The translations under genes were made by a program, and so were the position numbers. A stretch of 64,000 nucleotides of DNA from positions 1-64,000 of the forward strand of contig JAGFNQ010001175.1 in the NCBI GenBank assembly GCA_024364735.1. The letters are read 5' to 3'. The stretch's first letter is position 1. The number at the start of each line of letters is the position of its first letter. Positions 10,780 to 21,237 of the stretch are shown in pieces. This DNA comes from Boesenbergia rotunda (taxonomy: Eukaryota > Streptophyta > Magnoliopsida > Zingiberales > Zingiberaceae). Under the pieces are notes generated by a model. The model saw only the letters and a program-made list of their open reading frames with translations, searched no databases and had not been told where the DNA came from.

Positions 10780-12338
10780 TACCATGGACCCCAAGGCTCC
10801 TAGAGCTCCCCTTGAGCTCTGAGCCCTAGCCACCTCCCTAGGTGACTCAATCCACACTAGCCACACCGATGTCCCCCGATGACTCTTGGCCTACAAAGTG
10901 AACCTCTTAACCTTGGACACTTTTCCTTGTTAAGTCACCCTTTCTACCCTTGGATGACATCCCTTGCCATCCTTGGACTTACCCTCCTTACCATGATTGT
11001 ATGCCTCCCCGCATACTTCTTTTTGTTGGCCTTGGAGGTCTTAGATCGGTATCCCAATCCCGATCTATCGTAGTTGGGTTTAAACTACCCAACACATGTC
11101 TAGCCCTTAGATCCAATGGAAATCTTTCTAGGGCCTTTTCTAAGTATCAAGCCTTGCCCTCAAGGCTTGATTTTCCCTTCTAGATTTTGACTTTAGAGTT
11201 CCATATGTCCATTTGGACATTCCTAGACCTACCCTCCTTTCTAGGCAATTCCTTCCCTTCTTGGATTAATGCCATCATTTTTAGGTACAAGGGTCCTAGG
11301 TTTGTGATGATGCATGTTTTTTTGAGATTTTGACCTACCTTGTTATCCTAGTCCTATCATGATATCTAAATCATGGTTATGCACAAGCAACTTTCATCAA
11401 ACTAGCATGCATGAAGGAATGATAATATGATTTTTACATGCAAGAGGAACTTGAATTAAATCGCTTTTTATTCTAGGGTTAGGAATACCTCCCTTACCCT
11501 TGAAGTTCCTCCTTAATGTGACTTCTTTCTTCCTCCTTTCTTCCTTCTCCCATCTCCTCAAGTGGTCCATCTTCTTGAGCTCTCACTCTTTGGACACTTG
11601 GTGTGGTAGTGTCCTAGCTCACCACACGTGAAGATCGAATCTCTTTTCTTTTCTTGGGCTCCTCCAATCCTACACCCACGTTAGATTTAAATCGAATGGA
11701 TCGGGTTTAGATTTTACCTCCTTTTTACCTTTTGGGCACTTGTCCTTGTAGTGCCCCTTTTGTTGCACCAAAGCATATAATATGCTCCTTTCCTTGGCTT
11801 TGGTGGAGGTGGAGACTAGGTTGACTTCCTCTTCAACCTTGGATGAAGAAGATGCTTCCTCTTGTTCTGTGTAGAGAGGGTCTCTCCTCCCCCTCAATCC
11901 TTGAGGTGGACCTCCTCTCTTCTCTAGATGAGGTGGATGATTTTCACTTTCTTCTTCCACTTCTTGAACCAATGAGTTGATTTCTTCGGACTCTTGAATT
12001 TGTGTAGGGTTCTTGTGACACTTTTCCAAATTATCCCACAATTCATGAGCATTCTCATATTTACCTACATCATTCAAAATATCGTTAGGCAAAATATTTA
12101 ACAAGATATCAATTACCTTCTTATTTGCCCAAAATTGTTCTTGTTGCTCTTTGTCCCAATATCTAGGACGAAGCTTCTTCCCGTGCTTGTTGTTTGGAAC
12201 TTCGAAGGGCTCTTCTATGGCTATCCTACATGGCCAATCCATGCTAAGACAAGTCTCCATCCTTGCCCGCCAATATTCGAAGTCTTCATGATCGTAGGGT
12301 GGTGGTGAGTTGATATCGTCACCCAACTTGTCTTCCAT
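10780..12338 (-). pseudogene. gag: Element I gag (degenerate)
   Basis: The open part (11670-12338, 222 codons) starts MEDKLGDDINSPPPYDHEDF and contains a copia-type gag core (WRARMETCLSMDW; ELWDNLEKCHKNPTQIQ), an acidic linker and a decayed first zinc knuckle (QQKGHYKDKCP, lacking its first cysteines). Further downstream a second knuckle (FTCGELGHYHTKCP) and the C-terminal coiled segment can be traced in broken frames to about 10780. Gag forms the particle shell and binds RNA; this copy is dead. It pairs with the intact J gag. Confidence 0.8.
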
Positions 12339-12397
12339 GACTCTTTTCCTCTAGCGAGTGCTCCCTCGGTGATTAGTCCGATCAAGAGCGGTCCTTC

Positions 12398-12409
12398 GCT
12401 CTGATACCA
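12398..12409 (-). promoter_or_regulatory. Primer-binding site, element I
   Basis: Sense TGGTATCAGAGC, complementary to the 3' end of initiator Met tRNA, two bases from the LTR end. Confidence 0.9.
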
Positions 12410-12411
12410 AT

Positions 12412-13441
12412 TGTTAGGATCGATCGTGTCTGCTAGAGGGGGTGTGAATAGCCATTCTTCGGTTGTTCTTGTACCTGCGTTGTTAGTTGCACAGCGGAAA
12501 CAATAATAAACAAAACAAACAACGCTAACAAATCAGGTTTTACTTGGTATCCACCCCGGCCGGGTGACTAATCCAAAAATCCGTCGGTGGATCACTCCCT
12601 GGATAACCTCCGGCTAGCTCTCGTCGCTCCTTGTGGGTGGAGAAACCTCACCATAACCCTTTGACAACCTTGAGCCCAAAGACTACCAACTTGCCTATAA
12701 CCAAGACAAGTTTCGTCAAGAAACTCAGCCACCACGAAGTCCTCTTTAAATAGGACTCGGGGCTGATTTCTCGCTACCAGTCGACTGCCCCCAGGGCAGT
12801 CCACTGGTGCCAGCCAAATTCGACCATTGACACCCCCAACGTTCGAATTTGCCAGCTCACCAGCCACCTACCAGTCGACTGCCCCTAGGGCAGTCGATTG
12901 GTCCCAGGGCTGAGACATTTCTGTGAGTTCCATCAGTCGACTGCCCCCAGGCCAGTCGACTGGTCTACTCACCCACCTAAGGTTACCCATCCTGAGTACA
13001 TTCCACTTCGCACTCAAACCCTAGGATTTTCCGAGTAAAATCACACTGCACTCGTACCCTCACGACTTGACTGACTCCTCCTCCGCAGCCTCGACTGTTG
13101 CCTTCGCGCCCTCTTCATCTTCGGCTCCCATCCCTCGGATGCACGCAAGCCTCCAGCTTGCCTCCATGTCATCCTTCACGCATGCCTCGAAGTCCGTACC
13201 CATCAGCTCATCGTCCATGCTCACCAAGGTCCCTCAGATGCGCACGCAAGCCTCCAGCTTACCTCCATGTCATCCTTCACCGTACCGAGGCCGTCTAGTA
13301 AAGTCCATATGTGTAACCTGTACAACCTGCACACTCAACATACACATATAAGTAAACAAGGGTAAACCTAACTTAAACCCTTTGCCCATACATCAAAACC
13401 TATGGTCATTCTGGACCATCTTAGGGTCGATTGCTCCAACA
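12412..13441 (-). repeat. Element I 5' LTR
   Basis: 1030 bp, near-identical to the partner at 7868-8878, with TG...CA ends in sense. The TATA box is near 12744-12753 and paired CAGTCGACTG modules lie at 12778-12965, upstream in sense. It carries one more palindrome pair than the 3' LTR (around 12870-12900). Confidence 0.9.
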
Positions 13442-15201
13442 CTCCTGCCCCAAACTACCCTACCGAATGGGTAGAAGACCTACCCCCTCAGCCACCTATG
13501 CCCAAAAATTATTGCTTGGAGCCAGCGTTTCAGCTGGCTTATCTAAGCTCGGGGGGCTTCGCATCCATGCCGGCCGCTTGCTGAGTGAGGCGGTGTTGTA
13601 CATTTTTCGGCTGAGCCAGATCCCTACCCCTATGTCCGTCTCGTTCGGTAAGTTCTTGCTTTTTTCTTGAATTTTTTAGCACTAACTAAGACTTTTTCTG
13701 TGTTGCAGCTCAAACTATGTGGAGTGTCATACTCGCTGATGAGCTCGGTTTGGATGAGGCAGAGCTAAACACCCGGGCGGTGGATGAATTGGAGCAGCGG
13801 GGCATGGCCCCAGTGCGCAACACTAATGCCCCAGAGCAATCAGAGAATGCTAGGGGCGACTCGGGGGTAGAACCATTGGCGGGGGATTCCGAGACAAAGC
13901 CATTAGTGGTGGACTCAGAGACAGAGGCACCCATGGTGGCATCAAAGGCGGAGCAGCCAGCCCTAGAGAGATTGACGAGGAAGCGTCGTCGATTGACTGT
14001 TTCTCCGAGCGCGTCGTTGGCTCGAGAATTGATTGAGGAAGCTCATGATTTGATATCTCCCTCGCTCGGCCGCACTTCCTCTACCACAAGGGTCTTGGCT
14101 TCCAGCTCAGCGCCACCTCACTTGGGTGCCATGGCCAACCCTCCGAGGCTAGATGTCTTGACCCCTTCCACCTCAGGGCCTCGGTCTCCTCCTCGGCTTC
14201 CAGTTGATCTACAACTCCCATCGGTGGTCAGTCTGACTCAGGTCATCCAACCTTAGCCAATCAATCTGCACGGTCGGTTAGTTGGGTGCTGGGATCAGGG
14301 GGTGTTAACCACCCAGGAACGGAGTCCGCTGAACTTAGCCGACAACATTTTCATGGACGCAACTCAGGTTAGACCCTCTTCTTTTTGCTATTCATTGCCC
14401 CACTCCTAACACTTTACTCTTGTGCAGTTTTGGGTGGCATATCGGGCAGTCACTCAATCCCTAGTTCGCAACACCAGGGAGAGCCGGGCGGTGGAGCAAA
14501 GAGTGCAAGAGCTGGAAACCCAGCTAGGCCACAACACTCTTCCTCCCGACGAGGCGGGTATGGAGGTCCGATCCGAGATTGCCCTCCTGAGAACACAACT
14601 AGAAGAAGCCGACGCTCGATCGGAGGAGGAGCATGCCACCCTAGTAGCTGCCTCCCGGGACATATACCAACTAACCCTTCGTCTGGAGCATGTGGAGGCT
14701 CAGAAGAAAACGACTCTGACTCGTCAGGCCCGCGCTCGCTCGGATTTGGACAAGAAGACAGTCGAGGCTGAGGCTTTGGCTGAACAGCTGAAAGAGTCGG
14801 TAGCCTCCCATCACCTGACCCAGCTGGCTCTGACCAACAAAGAGACGGAGATGGCTGCTAAGGAAGAAGCTTTCAAAGCCCTGGAAACTCAACTGGCGGC
14901 TCGGGCTGCAGAACTGGCTAACTGGGATGCCGAGATCAACTGGCTGCAGGCTGAACTTGCGGCCTACAAGGCAGGAGAGGCGGCTCGGCTAGAAGCGCAT
15001 CGCCTAGAGTATCTGCAATCGGAGCCCTTCTATCGTCAGTTGGCTCGTCGAACGACCAACATGTTTAAATATGGCATCGCGAGCACACTACAACAGCCGA
15101 AGGAGGTCGGGCATATCCCCGAGGACCTGCCCCCCAACACGGTGAAGCCTACTCGGGTGCAGGAAGTCATTCCGGTAGACGCCTTTCCTCCCTCTACTTG
15201 A

Positions 15202-15732
15202 TTTGTAATCTTATCTTTCTTTTTGACTTGGCTTGTCGGGCCTGTAATCGATCCAATCGTTTGGAGCCATATTTTAATGTTAATTTCATTTCTCAATTCT
15301 TCTTATGTTGATGTATTCGTGTTCGACCACTCTGTTGCCTACTTAATAGGATTTATCTATTGTCATTCTTTCAGTTTGTCCCTCACGTGTCAGCCCTCCT
15401 CCAAGCTCGGGCTCGCTATAGACGCGACACATAAGTTAATTTAGGTCTTCTCGGACTGTTAGCCCCGAACATTGGGTCACTCGGTCGGCCGTGTCAACCA
15501 ACCGGCTCCGATACCTAGAAGTCCTCCCTCGACTCCTTAGCTGGCAAACCCTCGGGGTCTCTCTTGCCCCTGACTAAGGCCTGACGGTTACTACAAATAA
15601 AGATCCCATGTGCCTCCCAGGGCATAGGTTCACTCGAAACCGGTCGTTCAGTTTTCCACTTTGTTTGGGCTAGTTAAGACCCATGCTCAACCTATCCAAC
15701 CATTTTACTCGGCTCTTTTATAACTCGATGAG
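15202..15732. other. Noncoding stretch after the antisense ORF
   Basis: 3' flank of the antisense ORF, with a T-rich start likely to include its poly(A) region (15203-15330). No coding potential or hairpin terminator was recognised. Confidence 0.4.
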
Positions 15733-16502
15733 TCGAGTCCCGATGCCTTTCGGCTACCTCGATCAGGTCAGGACAACCATGCCCGATCAGCACCAGGGTC
15801 GGTGAATTTCACGAGAGCTTCAGTTATAACTCGTCAGGATGAGTCTGGGCGCCGCTCGGCTCACCCGACCAAGCCTGGACAGCCACGCCCGACTGGCATC
15901 GAGGTCAGCGGGCTTGTGGGAGCAGACCCACTTATAACTCGCATGAGCGAGAGTCTGGACGCCACTCGGCTCACCTGGATGAGCGTGGACAACCACGCTC
16001 GACCGACATCGAGGTCGGCAGGTTCGTGGGAGCAAGCCCACTTATAACTCGCATGAGCGAGAGTCTGGATGCCACTCGGCTTACCCAGCCGAGCGTGGAC
16101 AGCCACGCCCGACCGGCACAATGGTCGGCGGGTTTGTGGGAGCAAGCCCACTTATAACTAGCACGAGCGAGAGTTTGGACGTCACTCGGCTTACCCGGCT
16201 GAGCATGGACAGGCACGCCCGACCAACACCGAGGTCGGCGGGTTCGTGGGAGCAAGCCCACTTATAATTCGCATGAGCGAGAGTCTGGACGCCACTCAAC
16301 TTACCCCGCCAAGTGTGGACAACCACGCTCGACCGACACCGAGGTCGGCGGGTTCGTGGGAGCAAGCCCACTTATAACTCGCATGAGTGAGAGTCTGGAC
16401 GTCACTCGGCTTACCCGGCCGAGTGTGGACAACCACGCCCGACCGGCACGAGGTTGGCGGGTTCGTGAGAGTAAGCCCACTTATAACTCGCATGAGCGAG
16501 AG
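15733..16502. repeat. 110-bp tandem repeat array, seven units
   Basis: Anchoring on GTCTGGACGCC gives unit starts at 15843, 15953, 16063, 16173, 16283 and 16393, an exact 110-bp period, with a more diverged unit at 15733. Each unit contains CCGAC-acc-GAGGTCGG-type inverted symmetry and CCCACTTATAACTCGCATGA. It lies between the convergent antisense ORF and pol. The period keeps ORFs open across units, which creates spurious 96-codon frames. Confidence 0.9.
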
Positions 16503-16580
16503 TCTGGATACCGAGTTGTGACTGCCCTGATCACCATCCTCATATTTACAACTAATGCTATTACAAGGATTGCCCGAGTT

Positions 16581-18076
16581 TTAATCATGATACAATTTTA
16601 AATGTATGGCGCTCCAGCGTCTCCCTAGCCTTTTTCCTTGAGCATCTTGCAAGTAGTAAGCCCCGGACCCTAGCTTCTCGACCACCAGGAAGGGTCCTCC
16701 CCATTGGGGTTCCAGCTTACCCACCTCCCCGACTGGCTTGACTCTTTTCTATACGCGGTCGCCGACTTGGAAACTCTTGGGTATGACCTTCTGGTTGTAC
16801 CTTCGCTGCATTCTTTGACGGTAAGTAGTCATTCGGACCGTGGCTCTGTCTCGGATTTCCTCGATCAAATCCAATTTTAAAAGTCTTTTCTCTGCATTAT
16901 CTTCTCTATAGAGGTGCATTCGATCAGCCTCACACCCTACCTCCATTGGGGCGACTGCCTCACTTCCATACACTAACTGAAAGGGGGTACAACCTGAGAC
17001 TTCTTTAGGAGTAGTTCGCTGAGCCCATAGGACACTAGGCAACTCATCGACCCAGGTCTCACCCATATGATCTAGTGTAGTCTTGAGGCCACGCAAGATT
17101 TCCTGATTGGCGACCTCCGCCTAACCGTTACTCTGGGGGTAAGCTACTGAGGTGAACGCTTGCTTGATGCCATATGCTGCACACCATTCTTGAATTTTCT
17201 GGCCTTGGAACTGCTGACCATTATCCGAGACCAGCTTATGCGATATCCCATATCTACAAAGAATGTTCTGCAACAAGAATTTGATGACCGCCTGTTTGGT
17301 GATCTGAGCCAAAGCCTCCGCTTCCACTCATTTTGAGAAATAATCCACGGCTACCAGTAGAATTTCTTTTGAGTGGCGGCGACAGGGAAAGACCCTACTA
17401 TGTCCATGCCCCACTGATTGAAGGGGCAAGACACAATAGATGCCCTCAAAACTTCAAATGGTCGATGAGAGAGGTTCTGATGTTTCTGACAGGAGATACA
17501 GGAGGTGACAACTGATCCGCATCCCGTTGTATTGTTGGCCAAAAGAATCCCGCTAGCAACACCTTATGGGCCATTGATCGACCTCCTGAATGACTGCCGC
17601 AAGAACCCAGATGTATTTCTCTCAGTACATAATCCGCATCTTCCTCCCCCAAACATTTAAGCAGCAGCCTAGAGAAAGCTCGTTTGTACAAGGTATCTCC
17701 CACGAAAGTGAACCTGGTCGCCCGCTTCTTTAACAGGCGAGCCTGCTCCGGATGGGTGGGGGTTGGTTCCTTGCTACAAATAGGATATGAACAGAGCCCT
17801 CCAGTCGCCCTCCACCTCCGTCTCTGCCTCCCTCTCGACCTAAGCTACCAGCATGGTCTGGGGTAAGGGATGGGTGAAGACCCAAGGAGTGATGGCACTG
17901 GCTAACTTAGCCAACTCATCAGCTTTTAAGTTATCCTATCGAGGGATCTGGAATATCTTTACTTCCTGAAATTCAACTTTCAATTGTTCATATGCATCAA
18001 CATAGGTCTGCAATCGTTCACTATTTATTTCAAACTGTCCGGCCAACTGCCGCATCACAAGTTGAGAATCGGAGTG
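16581..18076 (-). pseudogene. pol: Tat-like Ty3/gypsy pol: RNase H tail and integrase, degenerate and truncated
   Basis: Sense order: RNase H end (SDSQLVMRQLAGQFEI, ADELAKLASAITPW), integrase zinc-binding and core (GSCGSHSGGRSMAHKVLLAG, QWGMDIVGSFP, VSDNGQQFQG, TSVAYPQSNG), then the C-terminal part (FQVGDRV, WGGPFLVVEKLGSGAYYLQD). Stops and frameshifts break it throughout, for example after FQIPR near 17940. The reverse transcriptase and gag lie beyond 18076, where element J cut in. Antisense ORF and 3' LTR downstream in sense fit the Tat lineage. Confidence 0.85.
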
Positions 18077-18979
18077 TGTTGAGGCAATCTGTGGTCCGGA
18101 GTGACCAAGTGTTTTGATGTTTGGGCAAAGGATTTAAGTTAGATTTTCCCTTGTGTTCTTATATGTGTATGTTGAGTGTGCAGGTTGTACATGTACACAT
18201 ATTGACTTGACTGGACGGCCTCGGTACGGTGAAGGATGGCATGGAGGCAAGCTGGAGGCTTGCATGCGCATCCGAGGGACTTTGGATAGCAGAGACGATG
18301 AGCTGATGGGTGCGGACTTCGAGGCATGCATGAAGGATGGCATGGAGGCAAGCTGGAGGCTTGCGTGCATCCGAGGGACGGGAGCCGAAGATGAAGAGGG
18401 CACGAAGGCAACAGTCGAGGCTACGGAGGAGGAGTCAGTCGAGTCGTGAGGTTACGAGTGTTGTGTGAATGTACTCGGGAAGGGTTTCAGCTAGGGACCA
18501 GTCGACTGCCCTGGGATCAGTCGACTGGTAGGTGGCTGGTGAGTTGGCTGAGAATTCGAACGTTGGGGTGCAATGGTCGAATTTCAGTGGCACCAGTCGA
18601 GGGCAGTCGACTGGTAGCGAGGGTTTCAACCCGAGTCCTATTTAAAGAGGACTTCGTGGTGGCTAAGATTCTTGACGAATCTTGTCTTGGGTAAAGGCAA
18701 GATAGTAGTCTTTGTGCTCAGTGCTTTGTTTGCGTTTGTGGCGAGGTTTCTCCACTCACAAGGAGCGACGAGGGCTAATCGAAGATTATCTGGGGATTGA
18801 TCCACCAACGGATTCTTGGATTAGTCACCCGTCCGGGGTGGATACCAAGTAAATCGGTTTGTTAGCATTATCTATTATTGCTAGTTTATTTTATTTGTAT
18901 TTCTGCTGCGCTAACAATCTTGTAGCGAAAACGACGAAACGCTATTCACCCCCCTCTAGCTAACGTCTTCGATCTATCA
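18077..18979 (+). repeat. Element J 5' LTR (gag-only family)
   Basis: 903 bp, TGTTGAGGC...TCTATCA, inserted in the Tat RNase H region. Order: duplicated GCAAGC-hairpin module (18240-18370), CAGTCGACTG modules (18499-18616), TATA (CTATTTAAAG, about 18639), CTCC-loop-GGAG (18750-18765), ATTCACCCCCC near the end. Related to the LTRs of I and E. The 3' LTR is lost in or beyond the gap. Confidence 0.85.
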
Positions 18980-18981
18980 AT

Positions 18982-18993
18982 TGGTATCAGAGC
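18982..18993 (+). promoter_or_regulatory. Primer-binding site, element J
   Basis: TGGTATCAGAGC, two bases after the LTR end; initiator Met tRNA type. Confidence 0.9.
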
Positions 18994-19052
18994 GAAGGAC
19001 CACTCTTGATCGGACTAACCGCCGAGGGAGCACACGCTAGAGGGAAAAGAAA

Positions 19053-20210
19053 ATGGAAGATAAGTTGGGGGACGATATCTATACTCCGCCGACCTACGAC
19101 CATGAGAATTTCGGATATTGGAAAGCGAGAACGGAGGCATGGTTCGGAATGGAGTGGGACCTTCGAATCACGCTTGAAGAGCCCTTCGAGATTCCAAAGG
19201 ATAAGCACGGGAAGAGGCTTAGACCTAGGTATTGGAATCAAGAGCAACAAGAACAAGCAAGGGCAAATGAAAATGTAATGGGTATATTGATTGATATTGT
19301 GCCTAACAAAATTTTGAGTTGTGTAGGGGCATACCAAAATACATGTGAATTGTGGAGCAAATTAAAAGAATATCATGAAAGTCCTACACAAGTTCAAGAG
19401 CCCAAGGAGAAAAGTCAAATGAGTCAAAAAGAAGAAAAAGAAAAGGAAGTATCTACATCTTCAATTGAGGGGGAGGAGAGACCCTCAACCGTACCGGATC
19501 AAGAGGAGGCATCCACATCATCAAAGGTTGAAGAAGAAGTCAACCTAGCTTCTACCTCCACAAAATCGAAGACCAAGAACCATATTACATATTTTGATTG
19601 CAACAAAAAGGGGCACTACAAGGATAAGTGTCCAATTGGTAAGAAAAAGGAGGTACTCTCTATACTCATTTCAATTCCATTTAAATCTAACATCAAGTGT
19701 AGGATTGGAGAAGCCCACGAGAAAAGGAAGAAAATCCGATGTTTTACATGTGGAGAGATGGGGCACTTTCACACCAAGTGCCCTAGAAAAGGTGAGCTAA
19801 AGAAAATGGAGCACTTGAGGAGATGGGAGAAAGAAGAAAGAAGGAAGCAAAGATCACATCAAGGGGGAACTTCAAGGGTAAGGGAGGTAATTCCTAACCC
19901 TAAATTAAAATGCAACTCAATTTCAAGTTCCTTATTGCATTTTAAAAATCATGTTAATTACCCATCCATGCATGCTAGCTTTAATGAAAAATGTTTAATG
20001 GTGCATAATTTTGATTTTAAATATAATGATAGGACTAGGGTTAACAAGGTAAATCAAAACCCTAGAAAAAGCATGCATAATGATAAACCCAAGACCTCTA
20101 GACCTAAGGATCATGAGACTAATCCCAAAAAGGGAAGGAATGTGCCTAGGAAAATGGGTTGTCCTGGGAATGTCCAAGGTGGACATATGGGTTCTAAGAA
20201 AAGGCTCTAG
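19053..20210 (+). CDS. gag: Element J gag, intact 385-codon ORF with two zinc knuckles
   Basis: The best preserved gag of the gag-only family. The N-terminus MEDKLGDDIYTPPTYDHENF leads into a copia gag core (GYWKARTEAWFGMEW, CELWSKLKEYHESPTQVQ), an acidic/serine linker, a first knuckle with the first cysteine lost (YFDCNKKGHYKDKCP) and a second intact CCHC knuckle (CFTCGEMGHFHTKCP, residues about 230-245). A basic tail follows (VHNFDFKYNDRTRVNK). The start follows the primer site by 60 bp. A stop at 20208 separates it from a C-terminal coiled segment still visible to the gap (SGLRYRSKTTKANGKK). No protease follows before the gap. Confidence 0.8.
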   Translation: MEDKLGDDIYTPPTYDHENFGYWKARTEAWFGMEWDLRITLEEPFEIPKDKHGKRLRPRYWNQEQQEQARANENVMGILIDIVPNKILSCVGAYQNTCELWSKLKEYHESPTQVQEPKEKSQMSQKEEKEKEVSTSSIEGEERPSTVPDQEEASTSSKVEEEVNLASTSTKSKTKNHITYFDCNKKGHYKDKCPIGKKKEVLSILISIPFKSNIKCRIGEAHEKRKKIRCFTCGEMGHFHTKCPRKGELKKMEHLRRWEKEERRKQRSHQGGTSRVREVIPNPKLKCNSISSSLLHFKNHVNYPSMHASFNEKCLMVHNFDFKYNDRTRVNKVNQNPRKSMHNDKPKTSRPKDHETNPKKGRNVPRKMGCPGNVQGGHMGSKKRL

Positions 20211-20365
20211 AAAGATTCACGGTTGGATCTAAGGGCTTAGACATGGTGTTGGGTAGTTAAAAACCCAACTATGATAGATCGGGGTTGAGATACCGATCTA
20301 AGACCACCAAGGCAAATGGAAAGAAATATGTTGGTAAAGCATATAGTCATGGCAAGGAGGGTAAA
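20211..20365 (+). pseudogene. Element J gag C-terminal segment, cut by the gap
   Basis: Homologous to the E segment at 54386-54823 (GSKGLDMMLGSIKPNYDRSG). A stop separates it from the main gag, and it ends at the unsequenced run. Confidence 0.6.
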
Positions 20366-21150
20366 NNNNNNNNNNNNNNNNNNNNNNNNNNNNNNNNNNN
20401 NNNNNNNNNNNNNNNNNNNNNNNNNNNNNNNNNNNNNNNNNNNNNNNNNNNNNNNNNNNNNNNNNNNNNNNNNNNNNNNNNNNNNNNNNNNNNNNNNNNN
20501 NNNNNNNNNNNNNNNNNNNNNNNNNNNNNNNNNNNNNNNNNNNNNNNNNNNNNNNNNNNNNNNNNNNNNNNNNNNNNNNNNNNNNNNNNNNNNNNNNNNN
20601 NNNNNNNNNNNNNNNNNNNNNNNNNNNNNNNNNNNNNNNNNNNNNNNNNNNNNNNNNNNNNNNNNNNNNNNNNNNNNNNNNNNNNNNNNNNNNNNNNNNN
20701 NNNNNNNNNNNNNNNNNNNNNNNNNNNNNNNNNNNNNNNNNNNNNNNNNNNNNNNNNNNNNNNNNNNNNNNNNNNNNNNNNNNNNNNNNNNNNNNNNNNN
20801 NNNNNNNNNNNNNNNNNNNNNNNNNNNNNNNNNNNNNNNNNNNNNNNNNNNNNNNNNNNNNNNNNNNNNNNNNNNNNNNNNNNNNNNNNNNNNNNNNNNN
20901 NNNNNNNNNNNNNNNNNNNNNNNNNNNNNNNNNNNNNNNNNNNNNNNNNNNNNNNNNNNNNNNNNNNNNNNNNNNNNNNNNNNNNNNNNNNNNNNNNNNN
21001 NNNNNNNNNNNNNNNNNNNNNNNNNNNNNNNNNNNNNNNNNNNNNNNNNNNNNNNNNNNNNNNNNNNNNNNNNNNNNNNNNNNNNNNNNNNNNNNNNNNN
21101 NNNNNNNNNNNNNNNNNNNNNNNNNNNNNNNNNNNNNNNNNNNNNNNNNN
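20366..21150. other. Assembly gap (785 N)
   Basis: Run of undetermined bases. Element J enters on the left and a different LTR family leaves on the right, so the junction between them is unknown. Confidence 1.
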
Positions 21151-21237
21151 ATTATTTTATGCTAATTCTTCCGCTGCACGTAAAAATTTAAAATTTTACG
21201 AACCCGTATCCTTGTCAACATGCACCCGGTCACAACA
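21151..21237 (+). repeat. LTR 3' end related to element H, in opposite orientation
   Basis: The reverse complement reads TGTTGTGACCGGGTGCATG...CGTGCAGCGGAAG, close to the H LTR end at 22114 (TGTTGGGACCGGGTGCATG...CATGCAGCGGAAAC). This is the terminal part of an H-family LTR on the plus strand, facing the H LTR across about 0.9 kb. Confidence 0.65.

Larger units (their letters stand above)
7868..13441 (-). mobile_element. Element I: complete gag-only Ty1/copia element
   Basis: 5.57 kb, inserted in the antisense ORF of the Tat element and flanked by CTCCC (7863-7867) and CTCCT (13442-13446), a target duplication with one mismatch. It has two LTRs of about 1.0 kb, an initiator-Met primer site and a purine tract (sense AAAAAGGGAGAGAT, about 8879-8892). 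The interior of about 3.5 kb encodes only a decayed gag. No protease, integrase or reverse transcriptase motif was found on either strand, so it must have moved with enzymes from another copia element. Copies J and E in this window share the layout. Confidence 0.85.
7381..15201 (+). pseudogene. Antisense extra ORF of the Tat-like element (putative gypsy-type transposon domain plus coiled coil), interrupted
   Basis: The segments are 7381-7862 and 13442-13647, then exon 2 at 13709-14367 and exon 3 at 14428-15201. Element I (7868-13441) splits the first exon. The N-terminal region (SIFRDHLLAGLRFPLHPF, SQLAPNSIRIL, SNKGWKTHFFFV) matches the plant family annotated as putative gypsy-type transposon (PF04195). 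Exon 3 is a long coiled coil with heptad-like ELETQL and LAEQLKE repeats. Introns have GTAAGT...TTGCAG and GTTAGA...TGTGCAG ends. Lesions are an in-frame TGA after residue about 46, a frameshift near 13580 and a stop at 14254. Tat-lineage elements are known to carry such antisense ORFs between pol and the 3' LTR; its role is unknown. Confidence 0.75.

Noticed and set aside
12398..12409. tRNA-like sequence TGGTATCAGAGC at many places
   Set aside because: These are primer-binding sites next to LTRs; no cloverleaf or full tRNA length follows.
15820..16493. Repeated 60-96-codon ORFs on both strands
   Set aside because: They come from the 110-bp tandem array, whose period and symmetry keep frames open; no protein signature.
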